Source of the DNA: Parietaria judaica
Lineage: Eukaryota; Streptophyta; Magnoliopsida; Rosales; Urticaceae
Assembly (NCBI GenBank): GCA_954871525.1
Contig: OX940865.1
Location: forward strand, 1,178,001 to 1,242,000
Direction: 5' to 3'
Length of the DNA stretch: 64,000 nucleotides
Under the pieces are notes generated by a model. That model had not been told where the DNA came from, ran no database searches, and was given only the letters and a program-made list of their open reading frames with translations. Of this stretch, positions 1-11,884 are shown piece by piece. A program made the position numbers and the translations under genes. Positions within the stretch are counted from its first letter, which is position 1; each line of letters opens with the position of its first letter.

Positions 1-653
1 AATCAAGGGAACCATCATCACTCTGAAGAGAGCTGTGTGATGCCCATGTCTATGACCAAGCTACCCTTTACTGCTGACTATCATGTTCCCAAAATAATAG
101 TGTTGGGAACAGCGGTAATATTTTTTATTCTTTAACGGTTAAATCAAAGAACAATCAAGCCAGCAGCTTGGACTCAAGATCATTCAGGACTTAGATCGAA
201 TATCCATTTGATCATCTACTAGTGACTCAACTCCAAGTTATCAGTGACGGTCTTATATGATAACTTTCGGAGTTTAAGTCAGGTCCAGTCCAGTATGAAG
301 ACACTTCATACTTAATGCACTTCTAGTGAGTGTGACACACAAAAAATCCAGAATAGGATTATCACTTAGTCACATTAATGACCTTATACGATTAATGGGC
401 TCCCACCCTGTTGATCAGGTCACGGACATTTTAAGTTCATTTATTATGATTATTAATTCTTCCTCACATTGACTCTGTTGTGATAATCATAACATAATTG
501 CATCCTTCATGAACTAAGGAATCAAACATTCTATTTTACTCTACCAGAAACTATAATAAGATTATCATAATAAGCATCATCTTTATTCAATGACTTGTCA
601 TAATCTTTTACAAATGGATAAAATATCTTGTTTAAGGACACATATGTCCAACA
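1..653 (-). mobile_element. Truncated long LTR (family A/B/C), inverted copy D
   Basis: This stretch matches, in reverse complement, the first part of the long LTRs at 15,004 and 17,955. It ends at 653 with TATGTCCAACA, the complement of the family start TGTTGGACATA. The rest lies beyond the left edge of the window, so its target duplication and solo or full-length state cannot be judged. It appears to have landed in the Tat-like LTR remnant that follows. Confidence 0.8.
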
Positions 654-1068
654 ATTAGCAACGGCTAGTAGACTGGCAGATGTCTCCTCGCCTTCTCTTT
701 CACCACCACGTGTAGAATCTGGACGACGTGGTATTTGATGCCTTTCCACGTAGAGGGTTCTGGACTGGTCAATGGATGGAGAGTATGCCTGGTCTTCGGG
801 GTTGCTTAGTCTTTAGGAAGGATGTTGAGTCTTCGTGGGCTTGGTCTTCAGGGGCTTGGTCTTCGCGGTGACTTGTCCTTGGTTGAATGAGCTTCGGGGT
901 GAGTCTTTGATGGGCCAGTCATGTTGAGCTGCCCTTTGGGCCTCCAGATTTGTTTTGAGGCCCAATCCTTCTTGGATTCTTGCTCCAAAGCATGTCGTTT
1001 TCAGGGATGTGCGTAGTTCTTGAATTACAATGTCATTTTTGGGCATGGGATGAAATCCAGCATCATCA
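654..1068 (-). mobile_element. Probable 3' LTR remnant of a Tat-like element
   Basis: The segment is GC-richer than its surroundings and has the texture of the Tat LTR at 34,169-35,145 (repeated GGTCTTC or CTGGTC words, GGGCC blocks near the end). It stops at CATCATCA (1,061-1,068), which would be the complement of a TGATGATG LTR start. It is cut on the left by copy D. I could not align it base by base to the right LTR at 7,068, so the pairing is inferred from position and style. Confidence 0.35.
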
Positions 1069-1270
1069 TTAACCATCTAGAAAATTTAAAGTACTAAGTC
1101 AGGATTACCTTGTTTGTCGAGGTATTGCACTCGACCTCGTCATCTTGGGTACCCATCGAGATATAAATATTTGATACTGGACCTCGCAAAGCGTAGGCTT
1201 CCTACGTACCCTTCTTTCAGGGATCAAGTCATTACGTAGTTCATTGTGTAAGAAGTGCTCTTTAAGGATA

Positions 1271-1545
1271 GAATTCCGTGATTACACGTTTCTTTACCCT
1301 ATCCTTTGATGTGGGGCCCTAGGAGACAGTTTTTAAGGAAGCCGTGATTAGAATGAAGGAGTCTTCGGATTCTTCCATCTCATTTTTTTCCATTCATTGT
1401 CGTCATGAATTCCGTGATTACACGTTTCTTTACCCTATCCTTTGATGTGGGGCGCTAGGAGACAGTTTTTAAGGAAGCCGTGATTAGAAGGAAGGAGTCT
1501 TCGGATTCTTCTATCTCCCTTTTTTTCCATTCATTGTCGTCATGA
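1271..1545. repeat. Direct duplication, two copies of 136 bp
   Basis: Copies begin at 1,271 and 1,407 with GAATTCCGTGATTACACG and run through a shared ATCCTTTGATGTGGGG word to TTGTCGTCATGAA. They differ at a handful of bases. A third start (CATGAACTCCGT, about 1,540) breaks off at once. Confidence 0.9.
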
Positions 1546-2649
1546 ACTCCGTTGACCGATTCGAGTATAGTCACCCACAAATTGGATTGGCATGAAGGAG
1601 TATTTGTACTTCCTCTTTTAATGCCTCGTACAACTTGGAGCTTCTTTTTTTCCTTATGTTTTACCGAGCAATGGCTTGGTTCTACATTTAGGCACTTCGA
1701 GGTGGTGTCAAAGTATAGCATGTATTTGTTGGTTTAGGCAATGCTTTTCGATTGATATTTAATATATAGGGATAAGTTACCTCGACGTATTCACATCCAT
1801 GTATAAAAATTTAGGTTCAAAGATAAAAATTAACGAGTGGTTCACGGTTTTAGGCGATAGCTAAGTAATCATCTCGCACGTAGCTCACGGCATCGTATGA
1901 ATGTCTAGAGTTGGAATGGATTATTTTTGGGTCCTCGTTGATTACCTCGAATATCGTTAAAATGGGTATGTTCGGTTCTCAATTGGGTCCCGACAAATCA
2001 CGTACCAAACTCACCAACTATCGACTGCGATGGGCAAACTTGTAAGTGATGCTAAAACTATTTCTACTATGAAAATGGATGTCGCCAATCATGTTCGATA
2101 TTATCAAACAAAATTCTTGAATACATGACGTGATTATGGAGGATACTTTCTTATCACACAAAACCTGAGTCTTTAAAAGTTTTCAAGATTTCGGAATCAA
2201 GAATCTATTTAAGGTAAAATATCAACCGTGGAGTATGCTAGTGTATACTACCATCTCGGGGGAAAAATAAATAAATGTAGAGAAAACGGTATGTGATTCT
2301 TGAACCATTTTGTACGTAGTTGGTAAAATTTCTTAGACAACCCTAAATGTCATTTAAAGTTATTGCCGAAGTGAAAAATGCGTAAACAATATGGAGTTAC
2401 CTTGTTTTGATATGATGGTTTCCACCTCGTCGATTAGGGAGTTCATTTGTGGTTGGGAGCTCAACCTTACTGTATTGACTTTGTTACACTGGATTTCCCG
2501 CGAAGCGCTAACCACACTTGTCGTTTCCTCTTTCGATTCTGACATTTTATTCTCGAGGTTAGTCACCTCGTTTTACTTGGGTTTTCCCACGATTCCCCTT
2601 CAACTCTACTATTGCCTTTATTAGTCATCAATAAAAGGTCTTTTATGCT

Positions 2650-3045
2650 GATCCCTTGGATGTTTTCTTTTCCCAACAACTTTTGGGGCTGGACCCGTAT
2701 TTTGAAATCGAATTCTGGGAAACTAGGACGCTTTGAGTTCTTGTACGTTGATCCCTTGGATGTTTTCTTTTCCGGGCAACTTTAGGGGTTGGTCTCGTAT
2801 TTTGAAATCGAATCCCGGGAAACTAGGACGCTTTGAGGTCTTGTACGTTGATCCCTTGAATGTTTTCTTTTTCGGGCAAATTTTGGGGTTGGACCCGTAT
2901 TTCAAAATCAAATGCCGTGAAACTAAGACGCATTGAGGTCTTGTGTGTTGATCCCTGGATGTTTTCTTTTCCGGGAAACTTTTGGGGTTGGACCCGTACT
3001 TCGAAATCGAATCTCGGAAAACTAAGACGCTTTGAGATTGTTATG
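2650..3045. repeat. Tandem array, four copies of 100 bp
   Basis: Units start at 2,650, 2,750, 2,850 and 2,950 with GATCCCTTGGATGTTTTC (the fourth has lost one base) and end at GACGCTTTGAGGTCTTG. The exact 100-bp spacing and moderate divergence indicate tandem amplification inside the non-autonomous element. Confidence 0.95.
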
Positions 3046-4169
3046 ATAGGCGATGTACTTCGAGAAAGGGGTCACTTTGTACAAAGGTTCTGAGGTGCTT
3101 CGAACGCTTGCAAGAAATTTGTACTTTATTCGCGATGGAGTCGCATGAACTTCGCGTTATGGATGATTGCATGGGTGCAATATATGTGCTCCCATTGTTT
3201 CTCAAACGAGATAGAGTATGATGAGTTACTGCTGGATCTCGTATTATTTTTTTTTTTCATACGATGATGACCCAACATACCGTTCGGGGTCTCTGTTGTC
3301 GAATTGAAATTCGTTTTACGAGTTCCAACACTTTGTCGCGAATGTCATCCCTGGATTTTGAGGTTTATCTCGATCTGACCACGGGAAGCTTGTATTTTGT
3401 AGATTGGATTCGAGCTCGTCATTTAATTATCATGGAAATGTTCGCATGGCATTGATGAGCAACCCTTTTCGTCCATAGGCGTACAGTTTGACCTTTTTTT
3501 GAAGGTCTATTCTGATTTCTCTGGAGGGCAAAATATAATTCTTCAATTTTGAGGTTTTAATTTTACCTCGTTCGAATCATTTGTTGAAGCCATTTGGAGT
3601 TCTCGACATTTAACTGTCGGGTGTCCATAGGCTTTATGAGGTCTGGATCACAATTTTGTGTCTGGCCTTGCGGAGGAAGATTGTCCTCCAATTCAATGAG
3701 AGTCGCATAGCTTATCCTATGATGCCTTAGGGTATTGAGTGTCACATCGGTTGTTGCTCGGAGATGGATCCAAGATCATTGCAGGAGCAAATGTGATACA
3801 AATCGGGGCGTATGCCGTCACTTTGGTCATTTCCCGGATATGCATCCGAGGTAATTTCTAGACCAAAGGTGATTCAAACTTTTTGCAAGATGTACTAAGG
3901 AATTCTTATATCGGCTCAGCCACTACCCGAATCTAGTTTTCTGGTTGTATATGGCCACGGGAGAATGGAACCTTGGTGTTAACTCACACCTTGGCCGCTA
4001 CTTGGGTATGGACCCGAGGTCACTGCCAAACAGAATGCAAAGCAAATTGATTGGAGATATATTCCAAGAGCAAATATCACCCTGAATTTTGCCGTGAAAG
4101 TTGTTACGAGGTCAAATTTGACACGTATTGTGGAGAAAAATTATCATCTCGTTTCTGCCCGAATTAAGA

Positions 4170-6600
4170 TTCGAGGTTGTTGCGAGATCCGATCGTGAAG
4201 CTGAATTGGTGAACGATGTGTTAAGGCATCTAATATCACCTCCATATCTGCCCGAATAAAGATTCGAGGTCGTTAAAAATCAAAAGTGATGATAGTCATG
4301 GTGTCCATTATCACCTTGGTTTCTCCCCAGATGAAGATTCGAGGTCGTTGTATGACCCGTGATGAATGTAACAGATTGTCGATGCATTAAGGCATCAAAT
4401 ATCACTTTGGTTGTTGCCCAAATGAGTGTCCAAATTCGTTGTAAGTCCGAAAACTACGCAAATCATAGTGTTCAATTTCACCTCGTTTAGAGCCCGGATA
4501 GGGATCCAAGGTCTTTGTAAGACCCGATGTAAAACAAACACATAATCAATGCATTATGGCACAATATATCACCTCGATTGTCGCTCAACTGAAGATTCGA
4601 GTTCATTTTGAGGCCGAAGGCGATAAAATCAGGATGCTCACTCGCACCTCGGTTGCGCTCGAAAATGATCAGAGGTGAGTGTTGGACCGGAGGTGGAGTG
4701 AATAGATGAAAATATGTTGCAACATCAAATATCACCTCGTATGCTGCTCGAAAATATATCCTAGACTGTTGTGAGGTTGGAAATGGCATGTATCATGAAG
4801 AAAACCATCACCTTGGTTGTTGTTCGGATAAAGATATGAGGTGAAGCAAAATCGATTATGATGCATTACGTCTTTGATCGACGTGTAGCGATTCACGCGG
4901 ATGTCAAGCCTGAATTTTATTTTGCACCATAGTCCCGAGGTGAGCGTGACGATTGTCGTTTCATCGCTGACCCCTATGAGACGAGATAGTTTGTCCTAAA
5001 GTCTGGAGATGAAAGTCCTTTGTGGCTCATATTTTTACCGATGCAGGGCTTAAATTTGAGCGACCATGATTTTTGTCAACCTCTAACCATTGAGAAATTC
5101 TTTAAGAAAATTGTCGTCAAATAGTCGAAGAGCCGATCGAGTATGGTTCTAGTTTGTAAAACTATTTGAGCGCGGTTTCTACCAAATGTTTGGCAAAGAT
5201 ATGACATTCATCATCCCAATGTCTCTGATCTTCGAGTTGTTGATCTGAGGGATGAAATGAGTGCATGTTGATTCGGACGAGGCGATCAATATCGGGGGAG
5301 TCATGGCGGTGTTGTGAACTTTAGAGTTCACAACCCTCACTTCGGGTCGCACCTTCTTGACCGTGTCGTCTAGTCCTATGAAACACGAGGGAAATTATCG
5401 GTGGCCAATGCATCAGGGCATCAGACATCACTTCGGCTGCTGCCAAATGATGATTCGAGGTCATTGCGAGGCTGAAGACGATAAATACGGGATGTCCACT
5501 ATCACATCGGTCGGGTCACCGCGAGGTCCAAGGTTATTGGGACTCATGGCCAATGCATTACGACAATGGATTTCATCTTGATTGCTGCCTGAATAAGGAT
5601 TCGAGGTCCTTGCGGAGCCAAAGATGATAAAAACAGGATGTATACCATCACCTCGATTGCTGCCCGAATATTGATCCGAGGTTATTGCGATATCCGAGGT
5701 GAAAAGAGCTCGTGATTGATGCATTACGACATCATATATGACATAGGCTTCTACCCAAATAATGATTCGAGTTTGTCACGAAGCCAAAGATGATAAACAT
5801 AAGAAGTCTACTGTTACCTCGTTCGCTGTCCAAATATGGATCCGAGGCGAAGAGAACTCGATGGTAGTGCATTACGGCAGCGGGTATCACTTTGGCTGCT
5901 ACCAGAATAAGGATTCGAGGTCATCGCGAAGCCACATATGATAAAATAGGACGTCTACTGTCCCCTCATTCACTATCCGAATATGGATCCTAGGTGAAAC
6001 GAACTCAGGGGCGGTGCATTACGGCACCGAATATCACTTCGGATGCTACCCCGAATGAGGATTTGAGGTCATCGCAAATCCACATATGTTAAAATAGGAA
6101 ATCTATTGATTTAGGTTGCTACCCTATTGAGGATTCGAGGTCGTCGTGAAGCCAAATATGATAAAAATGGGATGTCCACTATCACCTCATTTATTGTCCG
6201 AATACGCGTCCGAGGTGAAAGGAACTCGGGGTTGTGCATTAAGACACCGGATTTCACTTTGGCTGCTACCCGAATGAGGATTCGAGGTCATCACGAAGCC
6301 AAATATGATAAAAAAATATGTCCACCGTCACCTCGTTTACTGTTCGAATACTGATCCGAGGTGAAAGAACTTGGGGCAGTGCATTAAGGCATCATATATC
6401 ACTTCGATTGCTACCCGAATGAGGTTTCGAGGTCGTCACGAAGCCAAATATGATAAAAATAGGACATTAATTATCACCTCGTTTACTGTCCGAATACGGA
6501 TCCGAGGTAAAAGGAACTCGGTGCGGCGTATTATGGCACCGGATATCACTTCAGCTACTACCCGAATGAAGAGTTGAGGTCATCGTGAAATACGAGGTGA
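4170..6600. repeat. Satellite-like array, unit about 146-149 bp
   Basis: Recurring words are GTGCATTACGGCA, ATATCACTTCGG, GATTCGAGGTCATC, ATGATAAAAATAGGA and ATCCGAGGTGAAA. Unit starts (the GCATTA word) fall near 5,551, 5,719, 5,867, 6,016, 6,233, 6,379 and 6,525. Spacing is 146-149 bp for most, with a partial extra unit near 6,090. Further left (4,200, 4,370, 4,550) the units are recognisable but degenerate. The array is most regular next to the 5' LTR. No host function is implied. Confidence 0.85.
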
Positions 6601-7047
6601 TGCAAATTAATTGCCCTGGAGGATTTTTGACATCCCAAATATTGTTGCAATATACGAGGTGGTGCTGAATCCGGCAGAGGAAACGTTACCAAAGCTCGAG
6701 TGCGAGTCCAGGCGATAAGGATCTTGGTCAAATCCAAAGTCGTCTTTTATAAGAGAATTTTCCATGCTCGCGGGGATACGTAAAGACGTGTCTAGATTTT
6801 GAACCCAATAAGGGTTTTCTCGATGCGAGACAGATTGAAGCTTAAATTATCAAGTTTTTCTCAAAGATTTTTGTTCACCTCGTTCTTTTCCGGGTGATTT
6901 ATAATCAGTTCAAAAATTGATTGACTGGGGAGATTTTTCCGTTTACCTCGTCGGGTCCCCTTTGGAGGCCCCGTGAAGATGAATTTTTGACCACTTTCCT
7001 TTGTGGAGTGGGTCTGTAGCGAATTTTGTGTTAGAAAATATCGAATT

Positions 7048-7064
7048 TTCCACAGATGGCGCCA
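7048..7064 (-). promoter_or_regulatory. Primer-binding site of the non-autonomous Tat-like element
   Basis: On the minus strand it reads TGGCGCCATCTGTGGAA, three bases inside the LTR start at 7,068. It differs at only two or three positions from the PBS of the autonomous Tat element (45,078-45,095). Confidence 0.75.
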
Positions 7065-7067
7065 AAC

Positions 7068-7860
7068 TGTTGATGTGAATAATCACCATCAACCGTCGCG
7101 GACTAATCGTAATCCATTTTATTGTAGTGTCTTCATGTGTTTCCGTATGAATCCCGATACTTCATCTTACTCGCCAAGATCACTCCGAATATATTATAAA
7201 CATCGCGATAATATTATAATATAAAGCGTAAAGGAAAATGACACCATGGTTTTTTTATAGAGGTTCGTCCCAAGCGGTAGTTGACTACTTACTCTCTATA
7301 TTTCTTATTGAAACGAAGTGAATACAAAGTATAAAGGGAGAAGAGAAATTACAACGAGGTGAATCTGAACGTATAACGAGGTGGAAATACGAGGTGAAAA
7401 TACAAGGTTAAATTACATCTCATAAAATGAGTAATATGAAATATAAATCATCTCTAGAGTGTTTGTGGTAATCTTATTTCTTCTGAGTTCTCCCTCTCCT
7501 CTTGAATCTCTTCTCCATGTCTTTAAATAAGCTCTCAGCCATCAACGTTGGATGCTCCCACTCTCTCTTATGTTTTCGGGTAGTGGTTAGACTTCACTTC
7601 TTCTCATGCACTCATGCTTTGACATGTGAAAAGTGCTAGTCTTTTTATTATTTTGACCAAGCTTATTCCACTCTTGTGGTGACATGTGTAAAGGTATTTG
7701 TATTTTGCTTTTGTTCTCGGATTTGGTGTTTTGTATTTTGGATTTGTACTCAAATTAGGTATTTTGCATTTTGAATTTGTACTCGGATTCGGTGTTTTAC
7801 ATTTTGGATTTGTACTTAGTGTGCTTTTCTTCATGTTATCGTCTTGGATTTTGTCCAGGA
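7068..7860 (-). mobile_element. 5' LTR of the non-autonomous Tat-like element (outer end uncertain)
   Basis: It begins at TGTTGATGTGAAT directly after the PBS. It contains a segment (7,255-7,305: AGGTTCGTCCCAAGCGG and GTAGTTGACTAC) matching the Tat LTRs at 34,336 and 45,268. A TTTAAATA box near 7,523 would serve as TATA on the minus strand. I could not find a TG/CA-type outer end; 7,860 is only where similarity fades. Confidence 0.5.
7710..7830. repeat. 33-bp minisatellite, about 3.6 copies
   Basis: The word TTTGTACTCGGATT or a close variant starts at 7,710, 7,743, 7,776 and 7,809, a strict 33-bp period. Because 33 is a multiple of three the array stays open in several frames and creates spurious ORFs on both strands. 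Confidence 0.9.
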
Positions 7861-8829
7861 TTTTTCCCGGATTTTGGTCCTAAAAAAATCGAGATTTTAA
7901 TCGGTGTCCCGGTTCCTGTCTCGGTTCTGATTTTTTTTTTTTTAAAAAAAAAACCAAGACTTTTAAGAAAAACTTTGTCCCGATTTTTCCGGGACAGGGA
8001 CAAAAAATAGTCAAATTCCCGGTTCCCCGGTTTCCCGTTCCGGTTTCAGGCCTAATAGAATCTTTGCTAATTAAAGTACAAGGGGTCTTGTTATCAACGA
8101 TTAAAGTTTAGGGATAAACTATAACAATATACAAAATTCAGGGAAGCATTGGCTAATTATACTCGAAATATCTTTATGTAATATGTTTATTTTCTAAATA
8201 TATATTCGAAATATCTTGTTTATATCATTTTCAAGCATTAATGCAAACTTTAAATCGGTATATTAAATCTCAATTTCCAAAGCTCAAATGTTAAGTTGAA
8301 TATTATATGGAAGGTGTTTTCGTTTTTAAATTTGTTATAGAATCTTTGCTACTTAATGTATTTTTAAGCTTAAAAAGAACAACACATAAGTTTAAAATAG
8401 GACCATTGACACTTGGCTTGCTTTATATTTTTGGTGTCGTTTTACAGTTTTAGATGTCGGTCAGAATTTTTATAACAGAAAATCAAAAGTGATATTCACG
8501 TCAGCTTGTCTAGTTACGTGACACCGTGACCGTGTAAACGTAAAATCATCAGCTTGTCGTTTATTCAAAAGTATTTTGTGTGGTCATCCACGGATACACC
8601 AATACATCTTTGAATTATTGGGGTTTTTTTTTTTTGACAGTTTGAATTATTGGTTAATGCTCCTTCAAATATGCATTTTTAGCACTTTATTCTTTTAACA
8701 TTAATTTTAATTTTGCACAGAGATTTCATCTTAAACTTTTTTAAATAACACGATATATTTGGTGTACAAATTCGTCTTACATAAGAGACAACATTGTGGG
8801 CATACGATTTCGTCTAAGATAATTCACAT
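7861..8829. other. AT-rich spacer without a recognisable gene
   Basis: There is a short inverted, FCGGGAC-type GC patch (7,900-8,040, repeats of CCCGGTTCC and CGGGACA) flanking a T/A run, then AT-rich DNA. The word AGAATCTTTGCTA occurs twice (about 8,056 and 8,339). No coding frame or RNA gene is supported. Confidence 0.5.
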
Positions 8830-9518
8830 TGTTATGACGAAATCTATCTTTTTCGTTCATTATTTTGGGCTACAATTGCAAAGGCTCAATACCATAATAA
8901 GCCCAACTAGCCAAGTCAAAGAAGGTCAACAAGTCAAAGGGAAGGCACGTAACCAGAATATGCGACGATGGCCTTCACTGGCGAGGAAGCTTGTTTTGGC
9001 ATGACTTTGTCGATAAAGCATGATCAGCAAAGCCCATCGTCAAGCGAAGGGAATAGCAGGCCAAGCAAACGACGAGACACAATCTCGCGACGAGGCCAAG
9101 AAACAGACGATGAAGATGGAGACGAGCATGGAACAGTCAATGCAGCGCAAGCGAAGCTCCAGAAGATTGACGACGACGATTACGCAACACAATTAAAGCA
9201 TTGCAATTATGGTCATTGTGAGAGAATCGAACACATTTTGTAACATTCCATTTTATGAGGGCTAATTCGAACATTAGCCTCTATAAACAGAGAGCTAAAG
9301 CTAATTGTACAAGGGATCGAAAAACTTTCATCATTGCAATATATACAAGGCTTCGAAATTGAAACACATCACAAAAACCACCCCATTTGTATATAAAAAC
9401 ACATCTCATTCAAAATGATCTAGTTTTAACAAAAATACTCGAGCTCTAAGGTAAACTAAAAACAGAATTACACCAATTATAACTTCGTGACTGCGGGGGT
9501 GATTTTTCCACTTTAACA
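8830..9518 (+). mobile_element. 5' LTR of a Tat-like element, plus orientation
   Basis: The segment starts TGTTATGACG and ends CACTTTAACA, giving TGTTA/TAACA terminal inverted repeats, and is followed one base later by a PBS-like site. It contains a TATA box (CTCTATAAACAGAG, about 9,278) in plus orientation. The partner LTR is not in the window. The LTR is 689 bp if the ends are right. Confidence 0.55.
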
Positions 9519-9519
9519 G

Positions 9520-9541
9520 TTTGGTGCCCACTGTGTGGCAG
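9520..9541 (+). promoter_or_regulatory. Primer-binding-site-like motif
   Basis: TTTGGTGCCCACTGTGTGGC directly follows the LTR end. Plant Tat-lineage elements commonly carry TTTGGCGCCCACCGTGGGGC here; this copy differs by a few transitions. Confidence 0.6.
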
Positions 9542-9915
9542 AGATGTTTTTCAACGCATAGCTAAATCACAAGTTGTATGAGAAAATGGCAATGGAGAAT
9601 GAGTCGGAGATGCACATACAGGAGGAAGAGCAGCGATAGATGGAGTTCGCGGCGCTGAGATGCCAATACATGGAGAATCAACCATCGACCAAAAAACTAG
9701 GGAGTTCATCCGCGATACTAGCAACGTTTTCAACGGTGGAAGAGTACCAATGGAGGATTATAGCTTTGGAGCCGAGGAACCGGAAGCTTCGTGGAATCTC
9801 AACACAGGAAGGCAATGCGAGGATGACAACATGACATGCGACGGACGACAGAACGCGGATCCACGAGAGCAGAAGCAGCGACGAATGGGAGAAGCGTGAT
9901 TCCTTCGCCCATGCA
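9542..9915 (+). pseudogene. Truncated leader/gag start of a Tat-like element
   Basis: An ATG-rich purine-biased stretch (9,580-9,899) lies where the gag of the 8,830 element should begin. Two overlapping frames stay open for 64 and 79 codons and are hydrophilic, but neither shows a gag motif. The element is cut off at 9,921 by a long LTR, so only its first 400 internal bases remain here. Confidence 0.35.
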
Positions 9916-9920
9916 TGAGG

Positions 9921-11884
9921 TGTTGGACATGTTATAATATGCCCTCTATTCAGATTTTAATCCCCTTCACTGAGATTATGACTGTATTTCCTTGTAAAGA
10001 TGATATAACTTATTAATGATAATCTTGTATAGTTATATCATAGATATTGTAAAAATAAATAATTTTTCCCAAAGTTCTATACGATTTACAATTATACTAA
10101 GTCATTAGACAAAGTCTATGTGAGGAGGTTTGGTTTGCATAAGTTAAGAACTAGAAGTTATATTCATGGTTAGATTAGAAAGTGGGAACTTCTAATTGGT
10201 AAACGCCATTAGTGAGCTCAAAACACCGTAGGTGATTATCTATTACCGGATCAGGTGCTAGTTCCGCACTTTTGAGGGTCACTCGGTATTGAAGTGGCTC
10301 TGTACCGAACGGACAGACTTAATACCTGAAATCATCAAGTAAGACTGCCACTGATGAAGGTAAAATTAAGTCACAAAGATAATCAGAAGGAATCTGTTGA
10401 AGTCTTGAGCTTCATGGACTTGTACGGATCAACTCACATGATCTTTGATTTGATTGTTACATAATACATTGGTATTCCTAATCACTTTCATTTTGGGATC
10501 AGAACGTTTACCGGGACAAGTTGCATGGATGCATATATGGATAAAAAGTTTATGATTTCTTTATTATGACTCATGGGAAACAAATAAATACGCATGTACA
10601 ACTCATTGATTTAATAACCCAATGAGTGAGTAGTTTGTAAGATTCATAGAATAAAGAGGTGTCATCAATGGGCAGTACGGCAACTAGTACCCTTTGATGA
10701 GAATCATAATAAATACGAAAAATCGTGATTACCTTATCAATGGCTCCTGTGTCAATATTAGATTAAATATTATTACCCAAGAGTGTGTTCAACTTTAAGT
10801 TATAGTAGAATGTAATCGAAGTTGCTAAAATTTCTTCATTTCACTTGAGTTTGACTAATATGTCCATTAGTCTACTTTGTAACTCCACAAGAGTGACACT
10901 GCATTTAATGTTTATTTTTTTAATATGGGATGATTACAATTAGACTAGATCCAAGAGCTAGGTCACGAAATATTTATTTACCTTAGTGACAAAAGTACCA
11001 AAGTTTTGGTACAGTCCGGGAAGTGAAAAATTGATAATTTGAACTTGACCTCTGGACAAGCAGAATATTGTGGAAAATCAAATTCTAGAAAGTTGTCAAT
11101 TTGAATAACATCATTATGATGAACGGAGGGGGAGTTATATTCAAAATAGTAATCCCATTAAAAGTCGGATTAAGGTATGTACGGAGTTGCGAATTTAAAA
11201 TATAATTAATTATAAGATTTATTTCCTGGAATATATAATTGATAATATAATTTTAATTATTGGATTTAATTATTAATAATTAATTATAATTAAATAGATT
11301 TATATTGGATTTAAAATTAACCATAAATTTTATTTTAATTTCGAATTTAATATTAGTTTGAATTAAAATAATATATATTGATTATATATTAATTCGAAAA
11401 TATGGAGATATGAATTTGGAAGATTCGATATCATTTTAAGATTTAAATCTTTTTGGATAAAGATTTAATAAGATTTGATATTATTCTTATCTTTTAAAGA
11501 AAATGAGATAATATCTACAGGTGGTTAAGATTTGTTTTTTCCTATAAATAGGGAAGAGCTGAAATCAGAAATCATACCCCTCAGATTTCAGAAAATTTGA
11601 GTTCCTCTCTCTCTCTGGAATTCAAAATTCAGATAACTCAGGGTTCCAGTACCGGTTCGAGCTTGAAGGTTTCGTGGTCATCCTTGGAGACCACACATCC
11701 TAGCGGTCTAACTCTTGGCCATACATCGGAAGGCCTTTGGGAGAAACCAAGTGACAGAAATTCGGAGAAGCTGTATCAGAGATTAAAGAACGCAGTTGGA
11801 ATAAAGGTTAGTGTTATTTATTGTTTAGATAAATATCTGATCGCTCAAACCCCTAAATCGAATCATGCTAGATAATGAATTAAT
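9921..11884 (+). mobile_element. Long LTR copy E (diverged relative of A/B/C)
   Basis: It starts TGTTGGACATGTTATAATA and follows the same order of landmarks as A and B: GTGAGGAGGTTTG, an A/T-rich second half, the GTACCAAA..TTTGGTAC hairpin (10,995-11,012), a TATA box CCTATAAATAGGG (11,545) and a short purine-rich leader with AAAGAACGCAG (11,785). The 3' part is missing or displaced where copy F begins. No matching target duplication to TGAGG (9,916-9,920) was found. Confidence 0.65.

Larger units (their letters stand above)
1069..7067 (-). mobile_element. Internal region of a non-autonomous Tat-like LTR element
   Basis: The region ends at 7,048-7,067 with a primer-binding site and LTR junction almost identical to that of the autonomous Tat element at 45,078-45,098. 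It also shares a short block (1,190-1,236) with the post-integrase region of that element (39,185-39,230). No gag, protease, RT, RNase H or integrase motif is visible in any frame. Most of the length is repeats: a 136-bp duplication, a 4 x 100-bp array and a long array of about 147-bp units. This fits a large non-autonomous derivative mobilised by Tat proteins, but an anciently decayed element remains possible. Confidence 0.5.

Noticed and set aside
2650..6600. CRISPR-like appearance of regularly spaced repeats
   Set aside because: Units are contiguous tandem repeats without unique spacers, in plant nuclear DNA.
7604..8010. Pro/Asn/Ser-repeat frames around 7,700
   Set aside because: Products of the 33-bp minisatellite, which stays open because its period is a multiple of three.
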